Source of the DNA: Desmodus rotundus
Taxonomy: Eukaryota > Chordata > Mammalia > Chiroptera > Phyllostomidae
Direction of reading: 5' to 3'
DNA: 64,000 bases
Assembly: GCF_022682495.2 (NCBI RefSeq)
Contig: NC_071397.1
Coordinates: 14,785,082-14,849,081, forward strand
How positions within the stretch are numbered: position 1 is the stretch's first letter; each line of letters begins with the position of its first letter. The translations under genes and the position numbers were made by a program. The notes below the pieces were generated by a model that did not search any database, had not been told where the DNA came from, and worked only from the letters and a program-made list of their open reading frames with translations. Shown here in pieces: positions 37,620 through 51,289 of the stretch.

Positions 37620-37900
37620 ATATAGGAGATTTGAATAGCAAGACTGATCAACTTTACCTAATTAATACATATAGAACACTACATGTAGCAATGCTGAACA
37701 TACATATTTTCTATGCACATGGAATAAAACACTACCTTCTGGGCCCCAAAGCTAGTTTCAATAAGATCAAAGAATTGAAATTAATAAAATTATGTTTTAA
37801 AGCTTATAAATATATATTCTGCACACTTATAATAGTGGTAAGAAACAAAAGAAATAAAAATTTCCAATGCCAATATAATACTCAAAAACCCGAAAATATG
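37620..37900 (+). mobile_element. Old L1 ORF2 fragment, right half
   Basis: 'actgatcaactttacctaattaatacatatagaacac' and 'ctatgcacatggaataaaacac' match the L1 ORF2 endonuclease region a little downstream of the fragment ending near 32615. Confidence 0.7.
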
Positions 37901-39439
37901 CCAGGTAGTCATATATCATGCAATTATTGAAATGGGAAGCCTGAAGAACACAAAGCAATAGGAGAGAAATAAAGGTTGCATAAAAATATAGAACTCAAAA
38001 TCATAAACATACCTACACAGATGTAACAGTATGTATTTTAAAAAACAAATATCATGTAAAAGGTCCTTAGAGGATATTTGGATATTATTTTCTTTAAAAT
38101 TATTAAAGACTATAAAACATTTTAACACATGCTTTTCTAACTTGAAAAAAAAATGAGATCTTACTGGATGCAATTCCTGAATTAAAAAAAAATTGAAAGA
38201 CGTATAATGAGCAGCACTACAATTACATTTTTTAAAGCTCAACTTGATTTCTCATTTATATCAATGGGACTTCTGATATGATCATTCACTATATTAGTCA
38301 CAAAATAACAGAACTTTTGATCACTAGAATAACTATAATAATGGGATTTGCTTTGTTAGATATAGTTAACAAAATAATTATTATGATTCATAAATAGATT
38401 TTGTTTTAATTCTGGGAGAATTGATGGATGGCTGTAAAGGATTTTCTTTTTTTCCCCTTTTAATTCTATTTTTAAATATCACATAAAACTACTTTTAGAA
38501 AAATAATGAGCCATTCAGGTTCATTTGGGTTCACTGCATGCAGAAATAGGATAGAAAACAAGCCATTATAGAAATTGACACTTATATTTGCACGTTCAGT
38601 ACTTGTTTTGCAAAAACCAAGAAGTGTGAATATCGTCCACCAGTTGGCTGATTTAGAAGAACCTTGCTCTACAAAGTCGCTAGTAGTCTGAACTTTTAAT
38701 TGGATGCTAAAAAAATATCATTTGCAGTAATCAGAAAATTCAATATTATAAGTAAAAAGAATAATAAACAAGGAGCCATCAAAAGCTATATTTATTTAAA
38801 GAGAAAAGATTAAATTGGCTTACTAGGGAGAGCAGAGTGAATTACAGTAAAGTCCCTCAGAGCACCAGGCTCCCATTAACGCACTGCAAGTCTTTGTTGC
38901 AAGAACCAAAGAACATTTTTCCTCTCTCCCTGTGACTTCAGGAGGATGAACATAAATTGCTTTATTTCCTAAATTTCCCTTTATCTGCCTTTGCTATTTG
39001 TCAATATTTTCTACTTTTTTGTAAGTTTATATTTTTATTTTATAGTCTTCCTCCTTTAAGCTACTTCAGAACCTTCATGGAATAGCTGGTCAATAGTGAA
39101 GAAAAATTTCCCAATAAATAGGTTAAATAAATCTTAAATTTTCCTATGTTCTCTGTTGTCAAGATCCTGTATTGTAACCTATTAACTCTACTTCTCAATG
39201 AACCATTCTCCATTTTCTGTCTTCTTATCCCAACTTCTACCTTATACTACAAGTTAACAAATACGGTGATCCACAACATAATGGCAGATGCCACCCCTAG
39301 GATTCATTCATTCATTCATTGTATATTCACCAAGGAGAGTGCTGTGCTGGCCACTGGTCTTCTGTACTGGGCGGGTGCCAGCACTTTGGCCTACTGGCCC
39401 CATGCTTCTCTTACTCTTCACTGGTCTTTGGTATGAACA
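37901..39439. other. AT-rich intergenic stretch
   Basis: No gene and no confidently named repeat. ORFs near 37916-38242 and 39146-39506 lack domains. A short (CATT)n run lies near 39305-39320. Confidence 0.5.
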
Positions 39440-39640
39440 TCAGGTGAAGAGGAGAGGGTCAGGCTGTAGCTCACTGAATAAAGGCAAGAACACAATTCTC
39501 TGCTAGAGCATCCGGACGAAACATGGCCCTGCTGATGCCTTGATTTTAGGATCTCCAACCTCCGGACTATGCGATGACACATTTGTAGTAATCTAGGCAC
39601 CAAGTTTGTGGCGACTCGTTACAGCAGCAATATATCTTTT
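39440..39640 (+). repeat. Old interspersed repeat, 3' part (same family as 46085-46600)
   Basis: 'gccctgctgatgccttgattttagg' and 'accaagtttgtggcgactcgttacagcagcaata' match the end of the repeat at 46085-46600. Family not assigned; it may be an old LTR. Confidence 0.5.
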
Positions 39641-39749
39641 AACACTAATTCCACTCACATATTTCTACACTGGGTGACACAGCACACCACACAACAGGGG
39701 GTTAATTTCTTTGGAAGCAATTGGCAATGTACATCAGCAGACTGAAAAT

Positions 39750-40230
39750 GTTGCGTCATTGCACCTGGCCGTACCACTTCTAGGACTCTATCCCAAAGAT
39801 ATCGTCATAAATTTGAGCAATACTCACTCTGGTACTATTTATATTTACAAAAAAATTGGAAATAACATAAATGTCCAATGATATGGTTGTGAACTCCATA
39901 AATTATATAGCATATTAATTATGTATGAGATATAGAGCAATTTAAAATATACTCAAAGAAATGTTAATAACATGGCAAAGTAACTATGCAATAATAAGAA
40001 AAATAATAATAATACAAAATTTGTATGTATAGTACATCCTTGCTACATTTTTAAAAAATGCCTGGGTAGGAAGAAAACCAATCAATAAAAATACCATAAA
40101 ATGTAGAGAATGGTTATCCTCTAGATGAGTAATTTTTATTTTTTAAAGAAATATATTTATAAATTTCCCAATTTTTCTACAATGAACATGTATTACCTTT
40201 ACAGAAAGTAAAAAGTAATGTTATACTATG
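39750..40230 (+). mobile_element. Old L1 3'-region fragment
   Basis: 'taccacttctaggactctatccc ... aaattggaaataacataaatgtcc' matches the ORF2/3'UTR end of old L1 families. Confidence 0.6.
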
Positions 40231-40867
40231 TTGTTAACTCACACCACAATTCATTCTGGAAACAGATTGCTTATGAAAAAGGGACCTTCAACACATAACA
40301 GGGAACAGCTAGTTTAAAAGGAATCACAGAGGTTCACTCCAACAATAAACCAGGGCACCATCCTCTCTCTGGAAGGAGCTTGTGCACAAGCCTGGGCCTC
40401 TGGATGGCCTGGCTCTCAGATCCAACAGGGCTTGCATTCATGAGACCTGTAGGACTGTAATAAACAAATAAGCAGTTCTTAATGGGGTCATGCCCAAGCA
40501 CTTGCAGAGGTTATGCCTCTGGCGGCTGAGCACAGAGAGTGCAGGCAAAAGCACCAACCCCCAAGTCTTTCCCTGAAAGGAGTTTGATTGCAGTTTCCAA
40601 GCTGCAGCCTGAGGGCCCAATTTATACTTAGTACAATTCTAGGGGACGGCTGTGATCCTCCTGGAAGCCTAGGACAGCTAGTGGTCATTGCCACAACCTC
40701 CTCTCTCCTGCTGCAACAGTGAAACTAAATGCCGGTATCTTTCCGAAAGCAGCTTGTCCACACATCTAGTGCCCCAACTTATGCAAATGCCTCCTGAGCA
40801 CCCACTCTGATTAGCAGCAGTGCTTCCATCACAAGTCCCACAGGACCATATCAAGCATTAATAAACT
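40231..40867. other. Unassigned stretch
   Basis: No gene recognised. Two overlapping minus ORFs (about 40438-40694) are short and lack domains. Confidence 0.5.
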
Positions 40868-41000
40868 GCAAACAGGGTGGAGCAAAAGCGGTTCTCAGAG
40901 GGAAGTAAGTTTATAGCCATAAATGCCTGCATTAAGAAAAAAGAGAGACTTCAAACACCCTAACCTTACAAATAAAATAAAATTAAATTAAAGGAATCAA
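40868..41000 (+). mobile_element. L1 ORF2 fragment
   Basis: 'gcggttctcagagggaagt ... tttatagccataaatgcctgcattaagaaaaaag' matches the L1 ORF2 block 'LKGKFIALNAYIRKEE'-like. Confidence 0.65.
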
Positions 41001-41639
41001 GAAATAATAATCTGCACATTAGAAATTACAACATATTTTTAGAATATAATTGCATGGGGAAACAATGTGTTTTGCATATGTAACTTTTATGGATAATTAA
41101 AATTTACTTTTACACACACTATTTCAAAGATTTCAATACTTTTATGTTCAGGATTTTGGGACTGTGTATCATACATTTTTACTCATCATTAGATTAGTAA
41201 AAATGGATCATTAGACGTTGGGAACATTACTGGAGCCGAAAATTTATACTGTAGTTATCACCCAAGGTGTTTGTGGGGGTCAAATGAAATATATCAAAAC
41301 AGCTCCAAAACTGAATTATACTATAAAAAAGTAAATGTTAGCTACTATATCCTAAGTGATTCAAGGCTATTATTGTACACATCAATGTTTGTTAGACGCT
41401 GGAATAAATGATGTCTTGTGAATTGTCAACCTACTCAGCATTTTCGTGAGTTCTGGAGTCTTTTTTTTAGAATTTAGGCTGTGTTATTAAATAAATAATA
41501 GAGGAACAAAATGCATCTCAGCCATAAACATAGATTAGTGTTTCTTATTTCATCAAGAATTACTGAAGTCGTCGGACACCGGGTAATGGTCTAGGCGGAG
41601 AGGCAGACAGAAACTGAACACGGAGGACTGACACCCGTG

Positions 41640-41975
41640 CATCTGTGCTGACGTACTTGGTTTCACTGTGCTTTTGTGCTACTGCACTTTGGCTTGTACA
41701 GGTTGGAGCTGTGTGGCGACCCTGTCTTAGCAGCCTATCCATCATCATCTGTTGAAGGCTCAAATAATGATTATCACTTTTTAGCAGTAAAATATTTTTA
41801 CGTAAGCTGTGTACAGTTTTTTAGGCATAATGCCATCAGGGCACAGTTAATAGACAACAGGATACTGTGAACATAACTTCTATATGCACCGGGAAACCAA
41901 AAATCCGTGTTTCTCACTTACTGTGACAGTTCCTTCCGTGCGGTGGTCTCAAACCTACCCTCACTGCCACCACGA
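41640..41975 (+). mobile_element. Tigger-like DNA transposon, 3' part
   Basis: 'gtacagttttttaggcataatgcc ... cacagttaatagacaacaggatactgtgaacataacttctatatgcaccgggaaaccaaaaa' follows the 3' end of a Tigger element, ending at a degraded terminus near 41970. Confidence 0.65.
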
Positions 41976-44900
41976 CAAGCTTGTGCACAGATACACACAC
42001 TCTGTTCCTGCTTATTATCAATGTTGTCATTACATTAAATGGGCAGATATTCTCTCTCTTTTTTAAAGAATCGATACGTTATTTTTGTATAACTAAAACT
42101 TTGATCATCAACTTTAAAATAGCCTACCCTGTATTCTCATACACGAGAAAAATGTAGAATCTGATTTCCCATCCTGTAGGAATTTCTTCTTCCCCCGGCC
42201 ACCCAACTTCGTTCTTGAGTACTTTGTTTTTTATGTACACATGGCTCAGTTCTGAGAAGAGAAGCTATGAGAAAAATAAAGCAATCACTGAGTTCTCAAG
42301 AATATTGTATTTACACTTCCTGAGTCATTTTGATTCATACAGGTAAAAGTCAGGGTTTAAATTGGGCAAGTTCTGGCTGGGCGAGTTACGCTGTTCCTAA
42401 AATGGAACTTGGAGAACGGAGGTGTGCCAATAGTGCAAAGTGACTCATCATCAGCCACAATTAGACTCTCTCGGTCGCCTGCCAAGTGCTCGACAGACCT
42501 GGCCCAGAGCTGCACAGCCCCTGTTAGAGGCTCCCTTGACTCCTGGTAATCTTCCTCAGTTACTGAAAACTATTGATCCTGTTTCCACGCATGTCCATGT
42601 TAATAGGCTTGTCCTCAAGTGTCCCCACGGACATCACAGACCAACTCGACCGGTTAAATAAGCAGGTTGAGTTCTATTAATATTTTCTCTCTTCTAAGTA
42701 AAAGAGTTGGACACCACCAACTGAGGCAAGTTTTAATTTGTTCTTAAAATAAAACAAACGTCTCTAGTTGCCCCACTCATATGAGTCCCTGCATTTGACA
42801 GTGATTCAGCGATATAATTGGTGTCAAGACAGACAGCGGTCCAGGGCAAGACCGAGATAGAAGAAAAAAAAAAATCACAGGCGAGACAAAACAGGCCATA
42901 TACACATAGAAATCAAAGAATTTAAATTCTTGATCTATCGCTTTTTAGCTATTTGTGATTAGCCATCAAAAAGGAAATAGGAAATAAAGATACTCCGTTC
43001 TCAATATTTTAATCTTCAAAGTACAGAAAAATCTTCCATGACGGTACATTAGCACTTCCAGCAGCAGTTTATATGGAGTTTGCACAATGATACATTTTTT
43101 AACCTGGACCACATAGATAAGAAAACTTTACTAATTTTTAGTTTGATGAAAACAGGCAATAGAGCAGAGTGACAGATTTTATTATTTCTTCAGGTGCATA
43201 GGAGGAAACCAAAATGCTGAGGGTCCTTGTTTGGTTTGACAGAGCAATTGTACAAGTCCTTACCCTGGGAAGGAACATAAAATATCGGGCACCGCATTAC
43301 TACGGGGGCAAGAAACATCAGGAAAGACAGTTGCGTTTTTCTTCCTGGGATTACTTTCACAAGACAGCAATATTTACAAAACTTCAGACTCTTCAAAGTT
43401 CACATTATTCAAATTATATTTCTAAGGAGACCAGGACAAGCTGATATATTAGTAACATTCACAGATGTCTTCACGCTGCACAGGGAACAAGTTGACGGTT
43501 TTGCACACGTTCTCAATTACAAGCCAAAAGCAGGCCCGTAAACGTCAATTTTGCCAGCAAGCCGAAATGGAGAAAGGAATTAATAGGGGTTTAGTCAAAC
43601 ACAGTGAAATAAGAAGCATGTACAAAATGCCCACTGGAAAACAACACAAGGAAACAGAAACCAATCTCTGTTTCTCATTTTGTTTTTCGCTTTTGTTTGC
43701 CGACATGTTATGAAAGTCAAACTCTAGACAAATAATGAAGATTAAATTTCAACAGTTTTCACTGAGTGGCCTGTGTCCCTCAGGACAGCGCTGGCTTTAC
43801 ACGTAATGCTTCCAATTGTTTTCCAGTTGAGTCTGCTTCCAGGGCAGACTGTGTTTCACTCCCTTTGCCTGCACCCTGCAGCCCCCTGAGCAGGGCTAGA
43901 CACCCACTCTCAACCGATGAGAAAGAACCCAGGAGCCTATTGTTCTCAGTGTCTCTGAATGTTTCCTGGGACAGTAATGTAAACTTTGGTCATTTTTTTT
44001 CAGGTACCGTCAGTTAGGTTTGCCTCTCTTTAAGGGAACTTAACTCAGTTTCCTGGCCTGTTGCTCTTTGAACTTAATACTTTATTGTTGTGGAAACAAG
44101 ATGAATCCTCCAGCCCTTATTATTATGGGTGAGGAGAGGTGCAATTGGTATTTACCCCATAAATCTTCCAAGATATCTGTAAGGGGGTCAGACAGATAGA
44201 AAGGCTTGGGGTAATGCCCAACCCCCAGTGTGGAAAGGGAGAGCTGAGGTACTTTGTCTAAGAACATTTCTCCTTCTACCCCCTACCCCCACTATCTAGG
44301 ATAGACAGGGAGCTCCAGGAACCCACCCTCTCCAACCTCTACTCAAAGCCTTACCCCACTCCCTCCCTTGGGTTCATGCTGTTCACTTTATCCCTGTTTA
44401 TTAGAACTGTCTCAAAAGCCCCAAACCCCAAGGTCTTCCCTCACCCCCCACATTGTTGTTGCATGGCCTCCACACATCCCCATTTCTGTCCATGCCTTCC
44501 ACCTCCCCCCAGATTCTGAGATCTTTCCGCTGTACTGTCCAGATTCACAACAAGTCATAGAGGACAAATCCCCTCTGTTGTCACTCTCTTCTCCAAATGT
44601 TTGTTTACCTCTTTGTTCCAGCAGAAGCCTAGTCTCGGGGGCCATTGTGTAGCCTGCATCCATTGCCAGTAGTGGCCACTTCCCCTGGACTTAGAAGGGG
44701 GATATGTGTCCTCCTTGCCCCCCTTACCCTCCATGCTGCTTTCAGGCCATCTTCCCCTTAATTCTGAACCTGTCATCTATTGACCCCAAGTCATTCCTCC
44801 TCATCTTCCAAGGGGACTCTTTGTTCACTGTCACTCACTCACTTTGGTCCTAACCCTTGGCAACTGCAATATACTTGCAGTTGAGAATTCCATCACCGGA

Positions 44901-46084
44901 GCCATGTTCACTGTCAGAACGTAAGATCTCACCATCACCATCGTTTACAGAGCTGTCCCCCCTCCATCACTGCAGGAGTGTACGTCCCACTCTCTGCCCT
45001 CTAATGTTTTGAGCCAACTATCCTTCCACCTGCTGATGCCTACAACCCTGGATCCTTCATCCTCAGTCTCTTTCCTGTTCCTCACCTTCATGGTGGTTTC
45101 ACTGTGCTCCTTACCAGCAGAAATTCCACAGTAACCTCTGGCCTCCACCCTTTACCCTCTCATCCCTCTCTCAATTGCTCCCACATGTTTGGCAAACCAC
45201 AATTAGGTGAAAGCCAATTCGAGGAATTCCCTCCCTACATCCTCTTTAAATTTATGGCCATTAATCAAGTGGCTCCTTTAAGCTGCTCAGCAGTCAAAGG
45301 ACACCCCACTCTCCAAAATGACACAATCTCTCCCCCCAAATTCCCACACCTTATCCCCCACTTTCATTCTCCCCCACTGGCTTTCCTTCCTGTTTCTCTG
45401 AGAAAATTGAGGCAATCAGTGAAGAACTTTCGAAGACTCCCACCATTGCTGTGACTTACCCATCAACAACATACTCATCAACTCTTGCTTTCTACCTGCT
45501 ACCAGAGCTGCTATTATTTATGCCAGCCCCGACCCCTGGTCACTAGATCACAGCTATGAGCAGTTGTACATGTACAAGTCATGCTAATATTTCCCAATGT
45601 CAGGAAGCTTCTGAAAGAATATGAAAAGGACATTTTATTACAGTTCGCCAGTAGAGGAGATTTTGCTATTTTCTTAGACAACAGATTAAGGAAAGACTTA
45701 TGTGAACATTACAGCAGACCGTGGGCAGCTGTGGAGTAATGGAAAGGCCACTAGTTTGTGTTTTAAATGCTAGTTGAATTAAATCACCTTGAGAAACATC
45801 TAGATTCACAAAACCTTGAGTTTGAATCATCATTCTGCTACCAACTGGCTTTATAATTTGAGTAAATGATTAAATAGCAAAGGTATTCATTTTCCTGTAC
45901 ATGACAGCCCTACCACCTATTTTATGGAAGATTAGATATATTGAATCATGTAAAATGTACCAGATATATTAATACATCCTTTTCCTGTTTGCTTTTTTCC
46001 TATTTCCATTCGTTATTTTTAATATGTAAGACATTTACATATTTACAAAATTAAGACCATTATCATCATTTTCATACTGTGGGA
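41976..46084. other. Intergenic stretch including a pyrimidine-rich block
   Basis: Positions 44260-45480 are strongly C/T-rich on the plus strand with few transposon features. That composition explains the long plus-strand ORFs at 44368-44652 and 45104-45454. A MIR fragment lies at 45815-45960. No gene is recognised. Confidence 0.5.
45815..45960 (+). mobile_element. MIR SINE fragment
   Basis: 'cttgagtttgaatcatcattctgctaccaactggctttat' and the following bases fit MIR. Confidence 0.55.
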
Positions 46085-46600
46085 GGCAGAAAAGGGCTCA
46101 CCCACCTGCCACATACACACCAAAGACGTCCATATCATAGACTTCCGAACCTGTCAATATATCGCCTCACATGCAAAAAGCGACTACAGATGTGATTAAG
46201 GATTTTGACATGGGCAGATTATCTTGCATTATCTGGGTGAGCGCAATATAATCACAACTTTCCTTAAAAGTAGAAAAGGGAAGTACAAGAGTGAAGCAAA
46301 GGGAGAGAGGACTACAGAAGAGAAGGTCAAGGTGACCCGATGGGAGGAAGACTCAACCCATTGTGCTGGCTTTGAAAATGGAAGAACAGTGTCTAGGAAT
46401 GTGAGCAGCCTTAGGAAGCTGGAAAAGGCAAGGAGTTCATTCTACTCTAGAGCTTCCAGAAAAGAACCCAGCCCTGCCGACATCTGATTTTACCTCAGTG
46501 AGACTCACTTGAGAACTCTGACCCAAGAACTGTCGTATAATAAACTTGTGTTGTTTTTAACCACAAGATTTGTGGCAACTTGTTACAGCAGCCTAAATAC
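46085..46600 (+). repeat. Old interspersed repeat, nearly full length
   Basis: A familiar mammalian repeat: 'aaagacgtccatatcatag ... gatgtgattaaggattttgacatgggcagattatc ... agccctgccgacatctgattttacc ... tttgtggcaacttgttacagcagc'. It has LTR-like size and an 'aataaa' before the end, so an old LTR is likely. I do not assign the family. The 87-residue ORF in it is a by-product. Confidence 0.6.
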
Positions 46601-47354
46601 CTAGTGCATGTGCGTATCCAGTCCAACCCTTTCCTTAACCCCGATCCCCTCTGCTGCTAACAGTAACCATATTCCCACTGTCTGCTTATCCTTCCCGTGA
46701 ACACATATTTTAAATAAACAAACACATGTATTTACCCTAATATTTCTTTCTTTCTTACACAAAGGTTTCTATACTGTATACAAACAGCTAGGCAGGTCTC
46801 ACTGGCTGCCTATTTTCCATCACCTGTCCTTGCAATACAATGCTGTTTTCTTTTTCAGTGTATTATCTGTTAACCTAAATGAATCATTTCAACGTTTTAA
46901 AAATCATTTCCTCACAAACAATAAGCTTAGTGCCATGCTTGGAGTACAGTAAGTACTTCTTTTTAGGGGGTAGCTGTAAAGTGATGTCGTCAAGTTAATC
47001 ACTGTAAGATTTCAGCCACCAGGTGGCACCTAAGTGTTTAATTTGTTAAGATCAATTGTCTGCACTATCCCTTTGCTACATTTTAAATCAATTTGCGAGT
47101 GAATTACTTATGACTCCATGGTTACACATACTATATTGGTTTCTATCACTGCTCGTCCTTTGGGGCCATTATTAAGTAAAAGAAGGGTGACTTGAACACA
47201 AGTGCCGAGATGCCACGACACTCAATCTGGTAACAGAGGCCAGATACTAATGGGCAGGTATGGTACAAGGCACGGCTCTGCTGGGCGAAAGGTAGGACAG
47301 CATGAGATTCCACCACTACTCGGAACAGCAGCACTTTAAAACTTAGTTGTCAAT
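46601..47354. other. Unassigned stretch
   Basis: No gene or confident repeat. Confidence 0.5.
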
Positions 47355-47460
47355 TATTTCTGGAATTTTCCATTTAATATCTTCAGACCAGGTTTGCCCA
47401 TGCGTAACTGAAACCATAGAAAGCAAACCCGCAGATAAGAGGGACTACTGTGTTTGCTAA
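47355..47460 (+). mobile_element. Tigger-like terminal fragment
   Basis: 'tggaattttccatttaatatcttcagacc ... aactgaaaccatagaaagcaaacccgcagataagagggactactg' matches the inverted terminus of Tigger-related elements (MER2-like). Confidence 0.65.
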
Positions 47461-47706
47461 GATTATTGACAGCGTGCCTCTCTGAATTAGGGGCTGGGTG
47501 CTGCTTCGTGAGCCCCCTGTAACACTGGCCTCTCCGGTATAGGAAAAAAGTAAGCATTAGGTTTACCCAAAGTTAACCAGGACTTGATTCTCCAGTCGCT
47601 ACAGGAATCGGCCTCACAGCAGTATAAGAGGGCACTAAAGAGGTATTATGAAGGTATTATAGCTGCAATACAGGACAAAGCTTGGGACAGCTTTTTAACA
47701 AATGTA

Positions 47707-47710
<4 letters not shown>

Positions 47711-47745
<35 letters not shown>
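47711..47745. repeat. (CT)17 microsatellite
   Basis: Perfect CT run of about 35 bases. Confidence 0.97.
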
Positions 47746-47747
<2 letters not shown>

Positions 47748-48129
47748 GAGGTGTTGTCTGTGCTTAGAGAAATAAAAAATAAATACAAAACAGTGCTAAC
47801 AAGTTTCTGTGAGTTATGGAGATTAGAACGAAACCCCTACTAACAAATGAGTCATAGAGAGAGGCTCTCACAGCTACACGGATCCAACTTTCAGCAGCTC
47901 TGGGTACCACCCACTGCTCACTTTGGCTATGGAAGGGCCACTTCTGAGCACACCTCAGTATGCTAATGGCAATGGAAACTTGAGAAACTAGTCAGAAAAA
48001 AAAAAGGATCCTAGGACATCTTAATCGTCCTTCATTTATTCAGATAATGAAGTGATATAAGAACAGTAAGGCAAGAAAAAAATAAGAGATGTGAGTGTTA
48101 GAAAAGAAAGGGCTGTCTTTATTTGCATG
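47746..48129. other. Unassigned stretch
   Basis: No gene or confident repeat between the CT microsatellite and the L1 fragment. Confidence 0.5.
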
Positions 48130-48520
48130 TAGCTTGGTTGTATATACAGGAAAAAATCTACAGAGGAGCTATCAATATATAAATGAATTTAGCAAGATTG
48201 TTGGATGTAGGTGTAATATACAAGACTATTTTTACTTCTACGTAACATCAATTAACAATTAGTCATTAATATTTTAAAAATAATACCAAAAATTGTTTTA
48301 AAAAACCAAACACCTAAGAATAAACCTAATGAAATAGATGTAAGACTCCTACACAAAAAACTGCAAACCAAGTGGAGAATTTGAAGGATCATGGATCAAA
48401 AGACTAACATGGAAACATACACTATGTTAATGAATTCAAAGACACTGTCTTGCAAAGCTAATAATTCCCTGTAAAGTCAAGGCAATTCCAACCAAACTTC
48501 AGCATGTTATTTCTGTGTGT
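48130..48520 (+). mobile_element. L1 ORF2 fragment
   Basis: 'ttagcaagattgttggatgtaggtgtaat ... gaataaacctaatgaaatagatgtaag ... caaggcaattccaaccaaac' is the late reverse-transcriptase part of L1 ORF2, full of stops. Confidence 0.8.
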
Positions 48521-48569
48521 ATCAATGGGACAAACTGGCCCATCACAGCCTAGAGTTAGAGTTAATAGT

Positions 48570-48720
48570 ACACCCCCTTCCTGCCCGTGTGATCTGGGCC
48601 CGGTCACTTAATGTCTTAACCTCACCTTCTTGGCTATAAAATGGAGATGATATCTCCTCATAGGATTCCTGTGAGGACAAAATGGACTTACTTAGATAAT
48701 ATTGTTCATAGTTATCTTCT
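48570..48720 (+). mobile_element. MIR SINE
   Basis: 'gatctgggcccggtcacttaatgtcttaacctc ... ataaaatggagatgatat ... aggattcctgtgaggacaaa' matches MIR. An L2-like end follows (about 48740-48830). Confidence 0.75.
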
Positions 48721-48830
48721 ACTTCTCCTTCCTGTTTAATCTTCTCCCTCCTTCAGTAAACTGTAAGCTCGCTTGAAGATAGGGACAGGATATTGTTGAC
48801 AATTATAAGCCCAGTGTAGACACTCAACTC

Positions 48831-51289
48831 ATCTAGCTTACAGCAAATAAGGTTTCTTATATATTTCCCCTTAAGCTCAGAATCAGTCCTGAAGCCTAAG
48901 GCAGGGCTGAGGTTGAAGTTGAAGATCAAATGACCTCAGCTGGGGAAAAACTCTGAGGTCCAAGTGGGTCCATTACATATTGGAGACCCTTTCTGTATAC
49001 TGATTAAGAGATAAAATTACATATACATATATATTTCTGTTTCATGACACCTTATTGGAGAGAACTCGTTATTTTTGAGAACTTCTCTACTGAGCTCTCA
49101 TCGATGTAAGATGTGGGATGGAAAAGATGGGGGTTCAAAGAATGAAGCCCTTCCTGAAGTATTCTGAGGCCTCAGCAGAAGAAGTTAATGGAGAAGAAGA
49201 GGAAGGAAGGGTAGGCTGGGCCACGAGCACTGTCTGAGGGGTTTAATATGTGGCAGAGGGCACAGCAGCCAAAACAGGCATAAACAGTGACAGTCCTTCC
49301 CAAGGGGCTGACTCATGGACCAGGGCTGTAGCCAGTTTATGGGACAGTGCCTGGGGATGACTGTCCAGAGGGGGAGTCAGGAGTCTGGTCCTGTAAGTTA
49401 GACCTCAGCACAGAGAACTAGTCACAGCGCAAAGGAAGTTCAGCAAACCTGACCCTACCAATACTGGGGATAAAGGAAACAGCACCAGGCTAAAGATGCT
49501 TAGGACTCAGGTCTCACCCTCAGCACACCTAAATCAGAGTGATGGCCGCAAATCTCTTGCCCTGATCCTGGGGGCACAGGAAGCTCTGAGTGTGCTTTGC
49601 AAAGAGATTGGAATTAGGTCAGAGGTGGGCGGAGCTGAGGTGTTAAGTAAAAGGCTTCAGTACGACAGCAACAGAGGCTAGGACGCAAGGGCTGAAACAG
49701 AGCGTGGGCCACAGGTGACTCCACTGACCACAGCAGTGGTTTAAGTAGGAATCCTGGAGCCTGCTGTGTAGACCACTGCTCCAAGATCTAAAGAGAAATA
49801 TTTGCCTAGATTCAAAGCATGTTTCTTTGATTTAATTTTGGACTTTGAGAGTCAAGATTAGAGAGGAAAGAAACCAAGAAGGACATGTGGCCTTAGGCCG
49901 GAAGGACAAAAAGTGTCTGTCCTTGTGGATCCCAGGTACACGGTAGTACGTTTGCACAGAGAAGAGCTCATGAGAAGGAGAAACTGCCAAAGCGTCCACC
50001 TGCAGTTCTACTTTGTGAGCTTCTAACAACAGTCTGTCAAAGAATTAGAGATTCCGGATTGTAGCCACCCTTCTTTGCTCTTGGTCCGCAGTGACAGATG
50101 AGGAAATGGATGGATGGAGCAGTTATGGCATTCCTCAGGTCACGTGACTAGTAGCACTTGGGTGCTTTCAGAGTTTCTAGAGCCTGAGATTTCCTTGTTT
50201 TTCATTCCTATATAATCACCCTAAAATCCAAGAGTGCTAGACTGCCTCCACACTGCGCTCTGTGCTCCTTCATAAGTGGCTTGCTCACCCTCAGGTAAAA
50301 GTCACATCCCAAAGTACAACCATCTTGTGTGGCAACGCTCAAGGTCGGGGACTGTGCTTTCTCTTTACAAGGTCCTAGCAGCCTGCAAGGTCATTGATTG
50401 GCAGGTCCCTGACAATGGTAGAGTAACTTGAAATGTTTAGACTCCAGATTACTTTGGCTGCCATGTGGCTATATATATTTTTAAGTGAGACTTACTTCCA
50501 TAGGGCACAACACATCATTAAAGGTTAGAAAATTTTCACCAACATTCCCCCAGTCCACCATGCAGAACATTCAGACTGTCAATTACTTCCACTTACTCTG
50601 AGTAAAGAACAGCATTGGTGTATTAATAAAAATAGCAGACAGTGAATGATATCATTGACCACATGCCCTGGAAAACAGCCTTGAGGTGGGGATTTGCTTG
50701 CATAAAGTTTGTTGGGGAAGACTCCTGAGGGCACCCATGAGAGATTGAGAGAAGCAGGAGAGGGTTGAGGAGGATTGAACTGTGGTGCATTTGCAACACA
50801 AGCCTCCGCCAATCCCACAAGAAGCTCTGGAGCTGGGGTGGTCCTTCAGAAATGTTCCAGTTTGGGGCAATGGAGATGGGCCTATATATACAACATCACT
50901 CCATCTTTAGATGCAAGCTGATTTTGGCATGAGCTGGGGAGAGGCAGCTTCCTTCTGTCCTTGGAGGGCAGTTCTTAGGGAGGAACTCGGCTGCGAGCCA
51001 TCGGCCAGCAACAGTCCTGGCAGCTGGAGGAGTGAGTGTGCTGGTGCTGAAGGGAAAGGTTTCTTCAGGACGGTTGCCTTGGTAATAATATAAACGGGTG
51101 ATGCCTTTTCACAACAAACTCTTTGCAGTATGGAATCACATCTTATTTATCCATATCTAATCTACTAGCTGTTCTGATGTTCTTCACAAAGTCACCTTCA
51201 ACAAATATTTGGATTACATTTGATTTAGTTAAAGTCTGTCCTGCTATTTGTATATTGCTATATTTTATTTCATACTCCGTATGATACTC
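48831..51289. other. Intergenic stretch with few recognised repeats
   Basis: A MIR-like piece lies at 50085-50170. Otherwise nothing recognised. The ORFs at 49832-50029 and 50579-50870 overlap in several frames and lack domains. Confidence 0.5.

Noticed and set aside
45104..45454. 116-codon plus ORF as a gene
   Set aside because: Low-complexity composition in a pyrimidine-rich block; no domain, splice or promoter evidence.
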